NCBI RefSeq assembly: GCF_018603905.1
Contig: NZ_JAHFZZ010000015.1
Location: 124,001-188,000 of the forward strand
Reading direction: 5' to 3'
DNA: 64,000 nt
DNA from: Nonomuraea sp. NEAU-A123
Lineage (GTDB): Bacteria > Actinomycetota > Actinomycetes > Streptosporangiales > Streptosporangiaceae
This document shows positions 1 to 8,707 of the stretch, piece by piece. Numbering within the stretch: the first letter of the stretch is position 1; each line of letters opens with the position of its first letter. The translations under genes were made by a program, and so were the position numbers. Below the pieces are notes generated by a model. That model was given only the letters and a program-made list of their open reading frames with translations. It searched no databases and was not told the origin of the DNA.

Positions 1-4
1 GACA

Positions 5-1051
5 GTGACTGAGCTGGTAAATGGGCGGGGCCTCTCGCTCGTCCCCAAGACAGACGCCAAGCAGACCCTGAAGGACTTCAAGTCCGACCAGGAGGTCCGC
101 TGGTGCCCCGGTTGCGGTGACTACGCGATCCTGGCCGCCGTGCAGAGCTTCCTGCCGGAGCTGGGGCTGAAGCGCGAGAACATCGTGTTCGTCTCCGGCA
201 TCGGCTGCTCGTCCCGCTTCCCGTACTACCTCAACACCTACGGCTTCCACTCGATCCACGGCCGCGCGCCGGCGATCGCGACCGGGCTCGCCGCGAGCAG
301 GCCCGACCTGTCGGTGTGGGTGATCACGGGTGACGGTGACGCGCTGTCGATCGGCGGCAACCACCTGATCCACGCGCTGCGCCGCAACGTCAACCTGAAC
401 ATCCTGCTGTTCAACAACAGGATCTACGGTCTGACCAAGGGCCAGTACTCACCCACCTCCGAGGTCGGCAAGATCACCAAGTCGACGCCGATGGGCTCGC
501 TGGACAAGCCGTTCAACCCGATCTCGCTGGCCATCGGCGCCGAGGCGTCGTTCGTGGCCAGGACGATCGACTCCGACCGCAAGCACCTGCAGTCGGTGCT
601 GCGTGAGGCCACCGCCCACCGCGGCACCTCGCTGGTGGAGATCTACCAGAACTGCAACATCTTCAACGACAACGCCTTCGAGCAGCTCAAGGATCCGGAG
701 ATCCGCGACGACATCACGCTGCGGCTGGAGCACGGCCAGCCGATCGTGTCGACGTCGAAGGCGGTCGTCAGGGCCGCCAACGGCGGCATCGAGGTGGCCG
801 ACCGGGCCACGGTGAGCGCGGACCAGATCTTGGTGCACGACGCGCACAACCCGGACCCGTCGCTGGCCTTCGCGCTGTCGCGGCTCGACGAGCCCGCGTT
901 CGAGCACGTGCCGATCGGCGTGTTCCGCTCGGTCGACCGGCCGGCGTACGACGTGCTGATGGCCGAGCAGATGGAGGAGGCCGTGGCCCAGAAGGGACCC
1001 GGCGACCTCAGCGACCTGCTTCTGGGTGGCGACACCTGGCGTATCAGCTAA
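5..1051 (+). CDS. korB: 2-oxoacid:ferredoxin oxidoreductase, beta subunit
   Basis: Beta subunit of a two-subunit KorB-type enzyme that, with its alpha subunit, oxidatively decarboxylates 2-oxoglutarate or a similar 2-oxoacid to the acyl-CoA and reduces ferredoxin. The 348-residue protein shows WCPGCGDYAIL near residue 33, whose cysteines suit the iron-sulfur ligands of the family, a thiamine-diphosphate/Mg segment ITGDGDALSIGGNH (about 107-120) and NNRIYGLTKGQYS soon after. Length is normal for the family. The GTG start sits inside GTGA at the left edge, so the preceding gene probably ends here and is likely the alpha subunit (inference; it lies outside the window). Substrate cannot be fixed from sequence alone. 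Confidence 0.93.
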   Translation: MTELVNGRGLSLVPKTDAKQTLKDFKSDQEVRWCPGCGDYAILAAVQSFLPELGLKRENIVFVSGIGCSSRFPYYLNTYGFHSIHGRAPAIATGLAASRPDLSVWVITGDGDALSIGGNHLIHALRRNVNLNILLFNNRIYGLTKGQYSPTSEVGKITKSTPMGSLDKPFNPISLAIGAEASFVARTIDSDRKHLQSVLREATAHRGTSLVEIYQNCNIFNDNAFEQLKDPEIRDDITLRLEHGQPIVSTSKAVVRAANGGIEVADRATVSADQILVHDAHNPDPSLAFALSRLDEPAFEHVPIGVFRSVDRPAYDVLMAEQMEEAVAQKGPGDLSDLLLGGDTWRIS

Positions 1052-1124
1052 AACCACTGGGTAACGCAGCTTCTTCGCGAACCGATACACATCAAATGCA
1101 TCGGACTCGCGGGGGAGCTGCGCA

Positions 1125-2204
1125 GTGGCCGAAGCGCCAAAAGGGGCTGAACCCAGCCGATCCCGGCTGAACGCCTTCAACCTGCTGCGCCTCCTGGGAG
1201 CGCTCGCGGTCATCGTCGAGCACAGCTGGGTGCTGACCGGGCACGGCTCACCACTGACACCGGCCAGCGGGATCGGCGTCGGCGGCATAGGCGTCGGCGT
1301 CTTCTTCCTCATCAGCGGCTACCTGATCAGCACGAGCTGGCTGTCGGACCCGTCCGCACGCCGCTACACGGTACGCAGGGCGCTGCGCATCTATCCCGCG
1401 TACGCGCTGGTCGTCATCGTCACGGCCCTGCTGCTCGGCCCCTTGGTGAGCACGCTGCCCGCCGCCTCCTACTTCTCCGGCACCGGCGCCTGGAGCTACA
1501 TCGCCAGAGGGCTGCTCATCCAGCCGGTGAGCTACTCGCTGCCCGGCGTCTTCCAGGGACTCCCCTATCCGGACGCGGTCAACGGGTCGCTCTGGACGAT
1601 CTGGGTGGAGGTGCTCTGCTACATCGGCGTGGCCGTCATGGGCCTGCTGGGCCTGCTACGGCGCCGGGCGGTCCTGGTGGGGCTGGTGCTGCTCGCGCTG
1701 GCCGCCGCCTCGGCCGTGCATCTCACCGGTTACTCCGGTCCGCTCATCCCGCTGGTCGTGTCGGCCTACGCCGCGCAGCCCGTGGCGTTCTTCGCGCTCG
1801 GCATGCTGATCCGCGAGGTCCGCTGGGTCCCGCCGCTCTGGCTGACGGTCCTCGTGGTCATCGCGTGGCGGCTGCTGTGGGGCACGCCGGTGGCCAATCT
1901 GGCGGCGATCGCGGCGGTCACCTGCCTGACGTTCCTCATCGCCTTCCGCGCGCCGACGTGGCTGCACCGTCCCACCGGGTCCTACGACCTGTCGTACGGC
2001 ACCTACCTGCTGGCCTTCCCCACCCAGCAGGTCCTGGTCCAGTCCGGGCTCCGGGCGCCCGTGCTCGTGCTGCTGGCCACGGTCGCCATCGTGCTGCCGC
2101 TGGCCGCCCTGAGCTGGCGGCTGCTCGAACAGCCCGCGCTGCGCCTGAGGTATCGCAAACCCGCCCCGGTCCCGGCTGCCGCGCCGGTCCCGGAGACCCC
2201 TTAA
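1125..2204 (+). CDS. Membrane acyltransferase, acyltransferase-3 family
   Basis: Integral-membrane acyltransferase of the OafA/YrhL type, expected to O-acylate (for example O-acetylate) a sugar on a surface polysaccharide. The 359-residue protein has the N-terminal RLLGALAVIVEHSW helix with the family histidine, FFLISGYLIS in the next helix, RRALRIYP after it, and about ten hydrophobic segments. The GTG start at 1125 is preceded by GGGGGAG at 1111-1117. It opens the polysaccharide locus and is convergent with the next gene: the stops share the four bases TTAA (2201-2204). The acyl group and acceptor are not predictable here. Confidence 0.88.
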   Translation: MAEAPKGAEPSRSRLNAFNLLRLLGALAVIVEHSWVLTGHGSPLTPASGIGVGGIGVGVFFLISGYLISTSWLSDPSARRYTVRRALRIYPAYALVVIVTALLLGPLVSTLPAASYFSGTGAWSYIARGLLIQPVSYSLPGVFQGLPYPDAVNGSLWTIWVEVLCYIGVAVMGLLGLLRRRAVLVGLVLLALAAASAVHLTGYSGPLIPLVVSAYAAQPVAFFALGMLIREVRWVPPLWLTVLVVIAWRLLWGTPVANLAAIAAVTCLTFLIAFRAPTWLHRPTGSYDLSYGTYLLAFPTQQVLVQSGLRAPVLVLLATVAIVLPLAALSWRLLEQPALRLRYRKPAPVPAAAPVPETP

Positions 2205-3076
2205 CGCGGCTCGGCCTGCGCCAGGAGACGCTGCAGGTGCAGGCCCCGGTGCACGTCGATCTCGTGTGAGCGCCCTGTCCGTACGGCGGTGGCGAACTCC
2301 GAGCGCAGGGTCGCCCTGGTCTCTATCGAGTCCTCCGGCAGCAGCTCGGAGTCCAGCACCAGCGTGCCCTCCGGGCCGTACAGCTCATAGCGGGTCTTGC
2401 GGCGCGGCGGGACCCGGCCGCTGATCGTGAGCTGGCTGATCACGTCGTTCTCGTGCAGGCAGGTCAGCGCCAGGAAGCCGGCCCGGTTGCCGACCGGCCT
2501 GATCTCCGTGATGCGGCCCAGCGCCGCGTCGAGCAAATCCAGGCCGTGCGGGGCGGTGTTGTAGAGCACCCCCGCGCGGGAGCGCCACGGGCTGTCGGCG
2601 AAGGTGTCGTCGAGGAACTCGCCGGTGAGCTGGCAAGCGCGGCCGCCGATGGCCGGGAAGTCGCGGGCCTGCTTCAGGAACTCACGGACCACGGGACGGT
2701 AGCGATTGGTGAGCACGAGTTGCGTGGCCACGCCCGTGGCGTCCACCGCGTCGGCGAGCGCCTTCGCGTCGCGTACGGTCAGCGCGATCGGCTTCTCCAG
2801 CAGCAGCGCCCGGCCCTTCCACGCCGCCTGGACGGCCATGACCGCCTGGACGTCGGGCGGGACTGCGAAGACCACGGCCTCGCTGCGCTCCAGCAGCCGC
2901 TCGTACGAGGTGAAGGCGGGCACGCCGAAACGCTCGGCCAGCGCCTGCGCGGCCGGGGCCCGCCTGCTCCAGACGCCCGCCAGCCGGGTCTCGGGCCCGG
3001 CGGCGAACATGGGCGCGTGGAAGTCCCGCGCCCAGGGACCCGCGCCGACCAGGCCCACTTCCACCGGCCCGCTCAT
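2201..3076 (-). CDS. Gfo/Idh/MocA-family sugar oxidoreductase
   Basis: NAD(P)-dependent oxidoreductase of the Gfo/Idh/MocA family, probably acting on a nucleotide-sugar or polysaccharide precursor. The 291-residue protein begins with a Rossmann motif, VGLVGAGPWARDFH, and carries EKPIALTVRDAKAL, the EKP motif typical of the family, near residue 93. It is somewhat short compared with the usual 330-380 residues, with a reduced C-terminal beta-sheet domain. The ATG at 3076 lies in ATGA, overlapping the stop of the upstream membrane protein gene, so the two are translationally coupled. Last gene of the minus-strand run that begins with the WecG-like gene. Confidence 0.85.
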   Translation of the reverse strand: MSGPVEVGLVGAGPWARDFHAPMFAAGPETRLAGVWSRRAPAAQALAERFGVPAFTSYERLLERSEAVVFAVPPDVQAVMAVQAAWKGRALLLEKPIALTVRDAKALADAVDATGVATQLVLTNRYRPVVREFLKQARDFPAIGGRACQLTGEFLDDTFADSPWRSRAGVLYNTAPHGLDLLDAALGRITEIRPVGNRAGFLALTCLHENDVISQLTISGRVPPRRKTRYELYGPEGTLVLDSELLPEDSIETRATLRSEFATAVRTGRSHEIDVHRGLHLQRLLAQAEPR

Positions 3077-4368
3077 GGCGTGACCTTGTAGACGTGGTAG
3101 GTGTTCTCCCGCTCGAAGGAGTCGGTGAAGCCGCCGTCCTTCACCGGAAGGGTCCGGTTCTCGAACAGCACCTCCACGCTGGAGGCCGAGGCCAGGGCTT
3201 CGGGCAGCCGCAGCGTCTGCTGCCCCGGCTGGACGCCCGCCCTGGGCATGGCGAACACGTAAGAGGAGCCGTCGAGGTCCTTGAGCATGGTCTCGAGTCC
3301 CGGCGCGAAGGTGTGGACGTAGGACTGGGTGTTCAGTACGGGCGCGAGCGTGCGGATCCGCCGGTTCAGCTCCGTCGCGACCGTCCTGATCCCCTGGGCG
3401 CACGGCTCACGCAGCACGTGCTGGGTCGGGCAGGGGCCGGCGAAGCTGTGGTTGAAGTAGATGATGCCGCGCGCCTCGTGGATGAGGGAGTTCATCACCG
3501 CGCCGGCCAGCTCGTCGCCGGTGATCGAGCGCAGGCCGTTGGTGCCCGGCCAGCCGAGCTCCACGAACGCGTAGATCGGTTGTCGCTTGCCGTCGAGGGC
3601 GTCGAGCTGCCTGCCCCGGTCGACGACCTGGCCGTAGTTGGCGGCCCGTGGGCACCGCTCGCGCGGCAGCTTGAGGAAGTTCTCGGCCTCCTCGCAGATG
3701 CCGGTGTCGGTGTACCAGTAGACGTCGGTGGACATGATGTCGGTGTAGCCGTTGACGAACTTCGTCGCCTCGCCGTCGTTCTCCCACATGGCGATGCCCT
3801 TGCCGTAGTTGGCGTAGTGCAGGCGGCCGTCGTTCTTGGGCAGTTTGTCCTTGAGTGTGCGCATCGCGGTGTAACCGCAGGGCGGCTTGTCGGGCAGGCA
3901 CACCTGCCCTTCCCCGCCGTACTTGCCGCTCCAGACGCCGTCGCCGGGCCCGGCGAACATGTCGGCCTCATCGGCGATCATCCAGCCGACCGTCTCGCTG
4001 CCCGACCCCGCCAGGGGCTTGCTGGTGATCGCCGACATCCCGTTACCGCGGATCAGGCCCATGTCGCTGTTGGCCGTCAGCTCCACGTAGGTGTTGAGCC
4101 CGGCCTCCTTGTCCATCCGCACGTCGCGTTCCTCGACCACGGACTCGAACCACACCCCGATGGGGAAGAACGACGGATCTGTCCAACCCGCGGCGGCCGG
4201 CGCGCCGAACCGGGCGTAATAGGCCGGGCCGCCATCCCAGGGGACGCGCGGCAGACCCAGATCGTCGCGGGTCGACTTCGCCTGCGCGATGACCCAGCCC
4301 ACGGCGACCACCAGCACGACGGTGATCGCGATCAGCAGGATCCGTCTGTTCGTCGTTCGAGAAGTCAT
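3073..4368 (-). CDS. Membrane-anchored TIM-barrel protein, putative glycoside hydrolase-like (copy with acidic residues)
   Basis: A 431-residue protein with one N-terminal membrane segment (about residues 9-27, ILLIAITVVLVVAVGWVIA) and a large extracytoplasmic domain. The repeated beta/alpha pattern (FFPIGVWFES, NTYVELT, VGWMIADEAD, YANYGKG, DVYWY, IYAFVELGW, IIYFNHSF) looks like a clan GH-A type barrel, with Glu in ADEAD and Glu in FVELGW as candidate acid/base and nucleophile. It ends in a small beta domain. The next gene upstream is a paralogue that shares most of these blocks. Lying in a polysaccharide operon it may trim or process the exported polymer; enzymatic activity is inference. 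Confidence 0.72.
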   Translation of the reverse strand: MTSRTTNRRILLIAITVVLVVAVGWVIAQAKSTRDDLGLPRVPWDGGPAYYARFGAPAAAGWTDPSFFPIGVWFESVVEERDVRMDKEAGLNTYVELTANSDMGLIRGNGMSAITSKPLAGSGSETVGWMIADEADMFAGPGDGVWSGKYGGEGQVCLPDKPPCGYTAMRTLKDKLPKNDGRLHYANYGKGIAMWENDGEATKFVNGYTDIMSTDVYWYTDTGICEEAENFLKLPRERCPRAANYGQVVDRGRQLDALDGKRQPIYAFVELGWPGTNGLRSITGDELAGAVMNSLIHEARGIIYFNHSFAGPCPTQHVLREPCAQGIRTVATELNRRIRTLAPVLNTQSYVHTFAPGLETMLKDLDGSSYVFAMPRAGVQPGQQTLRLPEALASASSVEVLFENRTLPVKDGGFTDSFERENTYHVYKVTP

Positions 4369-4379
4369 AGCCCTCCCAG

Positions 4380-5684
4380 CTACGGGACGATCCGGTAGAC
4401 GTGATAGCTGTGCTCCGCGTCGAAGGTCTCGGTGAAGTGTCCCGCCTTGTCGGCCTGGATGGACCGCTTCTCGAAGACCTCCTCGACGCGGCCTGACGCC
4501 GACAGATCGCCGGGTACGGTCAGCACGCGCTGCCCCGGAGCCTGGCCGCGGCCGAGCATCGCGAACAGGTAGAAGGCTCCGTCGTGGCGCTTCAGCATGG
4601 TGTCCAGCTCGGGTGCGAAGTCGTAGGCGTACGACTGGGTGTTGAGCACCGGCGCGAGCCGCTCGATCCGGCGGTCGAGTTCGGCGACCCCGTGTCTGAC
4701 CGCCTTCCCGCAGGCGCGCCGGAGCACGTTGTCCACCTTGCAGCGCGGGTCCGTGCCGTGCGCGTCGTAGACGATTCCCCTGGCGCCGTGGATCAGGGCG
4801 CTCATCGCCGCGCCGCCCACCTGCTCGGGGGTGAGGCCGGAGAGCGAGATGATCGCGTAGACCGGCTGCCTGCGGCCGTCGGCGGCGTCCAGGGCGCGCA
4901 GCCGCTCGACGGTGGCGCCGTAGTTGGCGGCCAGGCGGCACTGGGCCGCCGGGAGCTGCAGCCACCGGGTGGCCTCCGCGCAGACGTTGGCGTCGCCGTA
5001 CCAGGAGACGTCGGCCGCGACCACGTCGGTGTAGCCGTTGACGAACTTGGCGGCCTGCGCCTCGTCCTCCCAGTAGGCCACGCCCTTGCCGAAGGAGGCG
5101 TAACGCAGCCGGTCGCCCTTGGGCAGGCGCTCGGCGAGCGTACGCATCGCGGTGTAGCCGCACGCGGTGAGCACGGGGGTGCAGACGGGCCGGGTGAAGC
5201 CCCGGGCGCCCGTCCAGTGCCCGTTACCGGGCCCCGCCCACACGTCCGCCTTGTCGGCGATCAGCCAGCCCACGGTCTCCGCGCCCGCGCCGGGCAGCGG
5301 GCGGCTGGTCAGCGCGGTCATGCCGGACGCCCTGAGCAGCGCGGGGCGGCTGCCGTCGGTCAGCTCGACGTAGGTGTTGATCCCGGCCGCCCGGTCCAGC
5401 GCGACCTCCCTGGCGGTACGCGCCGAGGCGAACCACAGCCCCACGGGGAAGAAACCGGGACGGGTCCAGCCCGCCTTCACGGCCGCCGCCGAACCCGCGT
5501 AGGCGGCCGGGCCGCCTTCCCACGGCACCGCTCTCAAGGCCATCGTCAGCGCGGGCAGCGTGCTCGCGACGGGCTTCGGCGGGACGGACCGCAGCCACAG
5601 CCAGCCTCCGACGGCCACCGCCGCGGCCGTCAGGAGCGCCGCCCACTGCGCGATCGTCGTCAGCCGCACGCCGGCCCTCTTCAT
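4380..5684 (-). CDS. Membrane-anchored TIM-barrel paralogue lacking the candidate catalytic acids
   Basis: A 434-residue paralogue of the neighbouring downstream gene, with an N-terminal membrane segment (about residues 12-30) and the same blocks in the same order: VPWEGGPAAYA, FFPVGLWFAS, NTYVELT, VGWLIADKAD, CGYTAMRTLAERLP, AKFVNGYTDVV, APVLNTQSYAYDFAPELDTM. The Glu of ADEAD is Lys here, and the FVELG strand reads IISLSG, so both acidic candidates are gone. It may therefore be a binding or scaffold partner rather than a second enzyme. ATG at 5684 overlaps the stop of the glycosyltransferase gene (ATGA). Family name not recognised. Confidence 0.72.
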   Translation of the reverse strand: MKRAGVRLTTIAQWAALLTAAAVAVGGWLWLRSVPPKPVASTLPALTMALRAVPWEGGPAAYAGSAAAVKAGWTRPGFFPVGLWFASARTAREVALDRAAGINTYVELTDGSRPALLRASGMTALTSRPLPGAGAETVGWLIADKADVWAGPGNGHWTGARGFTRPVCTPVLTACGYTAMRTLAERLPKGDRLRYASFGKGVAYWEDEAQAAKFVNGYTDVVAADVSWYGDANVCAEATRWLQLPAAQCRLAANYGATVERLRALDAADGRRQPVYAIISLSGLTPEQVGGAAMSALIHGARGIVYDAHGTDPRCKVDNVLRRACGKAVRHGVAELDRRIERLAPVLNTQSYAYDFAPELDTMLKRHDGAFYLFAMLGRGQAPGQRVLTVPGDLSASGRVEEVFEKRSIQADKAGHFTETFDAEHSYHVYRIVP

Positions 5685-7777
5685 CGCCGCACGTCGGACG
5701 ACTGCTCGGCCAGCGCCATGAGGTCGGCCGCCCGCGCCGACCAGGAGGCGTCGCCCAGCGAGCCGCGCAGCGTCTCCGGCGGCTGCGGGCCGCCTTCGGC
5801 CAGGCAGACGCGGATGGCCTCGATGAACTGCTCCGGGGTGGTCGCGGTCCTGACCCGGCCGGTGTAGTGGGCCAGCTCGTCGAACTCGGTGCTGACCACC
5901 GGCAGGCCGAGCGCCAGGAACTCCTTCAGCTTGATCGGGTTCGCGTGCTTGATCCACTCGTTGTCCAGCCACGGCATGATCGCCACGTCGAAGCCCGAGC
6001 CGTAGGCGGGGATCACCGAATAGGGGCGTAACCCCAGCCAGTGCACGTTGGGATGCTTCGTGAGCCGCTCGATCTGCCCGTTCGCGTCGCCGACGAGCAC
6101 GAGCGACGCCTCGGGCAGGCCGATCGCGACCCGTTCCAGCAGGTCGAAGTCCACCACGAAGTCGTCCAAAGCGCCGAAGAAGCCGATCCGCGGTCCAGGG
6201 ACGGCCCGCAGGTCGGCGGGCTGCCGGTCGGCCGGGACGCGGCTGAAGTGCTCCAAATCGACGCCGTGGTCGAGGAAGCGCGCCCGCGCGCCGGCGAGCG
6301 GGCGTTCCTCGGCCATGAGCCCGCGGCTGGCGTAGACCACGTGGTCGGCACGTTCCAGCAGGTCGCGTTCGAGCGTCTCGATCGTGTCCGTGTCGGACTC
6401 GGGGAAGGCGGAGTGGCGGTCCGAGCGGTTGAAGATCAGCGCGCGGCGGCGCATCGGGCGTACCACGTCCCAGGCGGTGGGGATGGTCACCACGATCACC
6501 GGCACCTTCAGGCCCAGTGCCCGGCAGACCGCGCGTACCTGCGTCCTGACCAGCCAGGCGTTCAGCCCGCGGCCCAGGCGCGAGCCGTACAAGGGGAGCG
6601 GGAGCGGCGACATCACCCACAGATCGGGCTCCACCCGCCTGACGAACTTGGCCACGCTGCGCAGCTTCCTGGCGATGCGCCGGAGCACGAAGGTGGAGCG
6701 GCCGGGCAGCGGCATCCGCATGCCGATGCTGTTGACGATCAGCACCTTGCGCGATCCCGCGAGGTGCCGCATGAGCTGGAAGTCGGAGTGCGCCCTGTTG
6801 TGGTACCACCAGTCCTGGGCGGCGAAGCAGACGTAGGCCGGCGGGGATAAGGGGCCGCCCGGCGGCGTCGGCCACTCGGCCATCGTCGCGAGCTCGCGCA
6901 AGGCCGCCCGGTGCCGCTCCCCCGCCCGCCGGCCGCGGGTGACGGCGCGGAGCGCCTCGTTCAGGGCGACCGCCAGGCGCATGAGCACCGCGCGGGGCCT
7001 GCCGTACCGCTGCCGGTGCAGTCGCACCCGGTTGGCGGCGGCGAGCGTCCACAGCGGGCTGGAGTTGGCCTGCTCGCCGCCGAGGTGGACGGCCACGGCC
7101 TCGGGCTCGTAGCGGACCGTGAAGCCGAGGTCGCGGATCCGCAGCATGTACTCGGTCTCCTCCGAGTACAGGAAGTAGCGTTCGTCGAGCGGTCCGGCCG
7201 CGTCCAGGCAGGCGCGCGAGATCAGCCAGGCGGCGCCCGTCGCCCAGTCGGGCGTGCCCGGCCGCTCGTACTCCCGCGGGTCGACGACCAGCTCGCCCAG
7301 CGGCGCGTGGCGACCCGCCCTGAGCCCGCCGAGCAGGGCCTCCCCCACTGCCCGCAGTACGGTGGGCCGCCTGCGCTGGGAGAGCTGGAGCTCGCCGTCG
7401 GCGCCCAGCAGCCGGGGCACCGCGATGCCCGTGCCGGGCACGGCCAGCGCCTCGCGCAGCCGGCGCACCGAGCCGGGTCTGAGCCGGATGTCGGCGTTGA
7501 GCACGAGGACGTCGCAGCCGGAGGCGGCGGCGATGCCCGCGTTGACGCCGGCGGAGAACCCGCCGTTGCGGCCCGTCCTGATCAGCTCGACGTGCGGCCC
7601 CGCCGCGAGCACCCGCTCCACCGTGTCGTCGGGGGAGTCGTTGTCCACGACGATGATCCGGGCCGGCTCCCCCTCACGCAGCACGGTGTCCAGAGAACGC
7701 AGGCATTCCTCGATGACCTGACCGCTCTGGTAGGTGACGATCACGATGGCAAGCGGCGGCCGCTCGGGAACAGTCAT
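5681..7777 (-). CDS. Two-domain glycosyltransferase (GT2 fused to GT4-like)
   Basis: A 698-residue bifunctional glycosyltransferase. Residues about 1-270 are a GT2 (GT-A) domain: IVIVTYQSG, IIVVDNDSPDDT, NGGFSAGVNAGI, VLNADIRL, as in rhamnosyltransferase-like enzymes. Residues about 330-690 resemble GT-B enzymes of family GT4: IGFFGALDDFVVDFDLL, VLVGDANG, VHWLGLRPYSVIPAYGSGFDVAIMP and NPIKLKEFLALGLPVV. The protein would add two sugars, possibly in succession, to a lipid-linked intermediate at the inner face of the membrane. ATG at 7777 was taken because the GT2 fold begins within ten residues. It lies 22 bases after the WecG-like gene and overlaps the next gene by four bases. Confidence 0.88.
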   Translation of the reverse strand: MTVPERPPLAIVIVTYQSGQVIEECLRSLDTVLREGEPARIIVVDNDSPDDTVERVLAAGPHVELIRTGRNGGFSAGVNAGIAAASGCDVLVLNADIRLRPGSVRRLREALAVPGTGIAVPRLLGADGELQLSQRRRPTVLRAVGEALLGGLRAGRHAPLGELVVDPREYERPGTPDWATGAAWLISRACLDAAGPLDERYFLYSEETEYMLRIRDLGFTVRYEPEAVAVHLGGEQANSSPLWTLAAANRVRLHRQRYGRPRAVLMRLAVALNEALRAVTRGRRAGERHRAALRELATMAEWPTPPGGPLSPPAYVCFAAQDWWYHNRAHSDFQLMRHLAGSRKVLIVNSIGMRMPLPGRSTFVLRRIARKLRSVAKFVRRVEPDLWVMSPLPLPLYGSRLGRGLNAWLVRTQVRAVCRALGLKVPVIVVTIPTAWDVVRPMRRRALIFNRSDRHSAFPESDTDTIETLERDLLERADHVVYASRGLMAEERPLAGARARFLDHGVDLEHFSRVPADRQPADLRAVPGPRIGFFGALDDFVVDFDLLERVAIGLPEASLVLVGDANGQIERLTKHPNVHWLGLRPYSVIPAYGSGFDVAIMPWLDNEWIKHANPIKLKEFLALGLPVVSTEFDELAHYTGRVRTATTPEQFIEAIRVCLAEGGPQPPETLRGSLGDASWSARAADLMALAEQSSDVRR

Positions 7778-7799
7778 CAGGCAGACCCATCTGTCGGAA

Positions 7800-8600
7800 T
7801 CAGGAGCGCCGGCCCGCGGCCAGCCGGTGCCACGCGGCCCCGGCCAGCAGCCTGAGCGCGAAGGGCAGATCGTCACGGAGGTAGCGGCGTACCAGGCGGC
7901 GGGGTTCGAGGGCGAGCCTGAACAGCCATTCGCCGCCCACCCGCTGCATCCCGTCCGGGGCGCGCCGGAACCGCCCGGCGGCCATCGGGATGGCGGCGCC
8001 GCAGCCGAGGTACCAGGCACGCGGGAGTTCGGGGCGGAGCGTGGTGATGACGTGTTCCTGCTTGGGAAAGCCCAAGCCCACGAAGACGAGGTCGGGCGCG
8101 GCCGCGCGGACCTTCTCCACGATCTCCCCCATCCCCCCGGCGAGCTTCTCGAAGCCGAAGGGCGGCGCGTACACGCCGGCCACCCGCAGCCCCGGGTAAC
8201 GCTGTGCCAGCACGTCGCCGGCGGTCTCGGCCACCCCCGGCTCGCCGCCGAGCAGGAACACCGAGCGTCCCTCGCGGGCGGCGACCTCGCTGAGGGTGAA
8301 CACCAGGGAGGCCCCGGTGACGCGGTCGGGCACGCGCAGCCCGCTGAGCCGGGCCGCCCACACCACCGGCATGCCGTCGGCGACCACGAGCTCGGCGCCC
8401 GCCACGAGCTCGGCGAGCTCAGGGGCACGGGTGGCGGCGCGGACGATGTCCACGTTGGCGGTCACGATCATGCCGCCCCGGCCGTCGCGCCAGGCCCGAG
8501 CGAGATGCTCGGCGACCTCCGGCTCGGTGATCGCGTCGATCCCGAGGGCGCCTACCCGGGCGCGGTTCTTTGGACCGTTCTCATATGAAGAGTGGCCCAT
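7800..8600 (-). CDS. WecG/TagA/CpsF-family glycosyltransferase (GT26)
   Basis: Glycosyltransferase of the WecG/TagA/CpsF family, which adds the second sugar onto an undecaprenyl-linked sugar at the membrane. The 266-residue protein contains GIDAITEPEVAEHL, IVTANVDIVRAA, VADGMPVVWAARL, FLLGGEPGVAE, GYLG-like PDLVFVGLGFPKQE and WYLGCGAAIPMAAG, covering the full family fold at normal length. Start ATG at 8600 keeps the protein close to family length; an earlier in-frame start at 8729 would run into the divergent rmlC promoter. First gene of the minus-strand run 8600-2201. Confidence 0.88.
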   Translation of the reverse strand: MGHSSYENGPKNRARVGALGIDAITEPEVAEHLARAWRDGRGGMIVTANVDIVRAATRAPELAELVAGAELVVADGMPVVWAARLSGLRVPDRVTGASLVFTLSEVAAREGRSVFLLGGEPGVAETAGDVLAQRYPGLRVAGVYAPPFGFEKLAGGMGEIVEKVRAAAPDLVFVGLGFPKQEHVITTLRPELPRAWYLGCGAAIPMAAGRFRRAPDGMQRVGGEWLFRLALEPRRLVRRYLRDDLPFALRLLAGAAWHRLAAGRRS

Positions 8601-8636
8601 CGGAATGCCGCACCCCCCGTCTGACGACTCACCCTT

Positions 8637-8666
8637 TTGACATCGGTATTGGGCTATATCCGTTAC
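8637..8666 (+). promoter_or_regulatory. Possible promoter of the first rmlC-like gene
   Basis: The divergent gap between the WecG-like gene and the rmlC-like gene contains a perfect TTGACA at 8637-8642. Eighteen bases later lies CGTTAC (8661-8666), which is not a good sigma-A -10 but is the same hexamer found at a similar distance upstream of the second rmlC gene. A TATATC (8655-8660) is too close to be a standard -10. The assignment is tentative. Confidence 0.3.
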
Positions 8667-8707
8667 ACGCTGGCGGCCGACAAAGGACCGGGCCAGGATG
8701 TGTGTCC

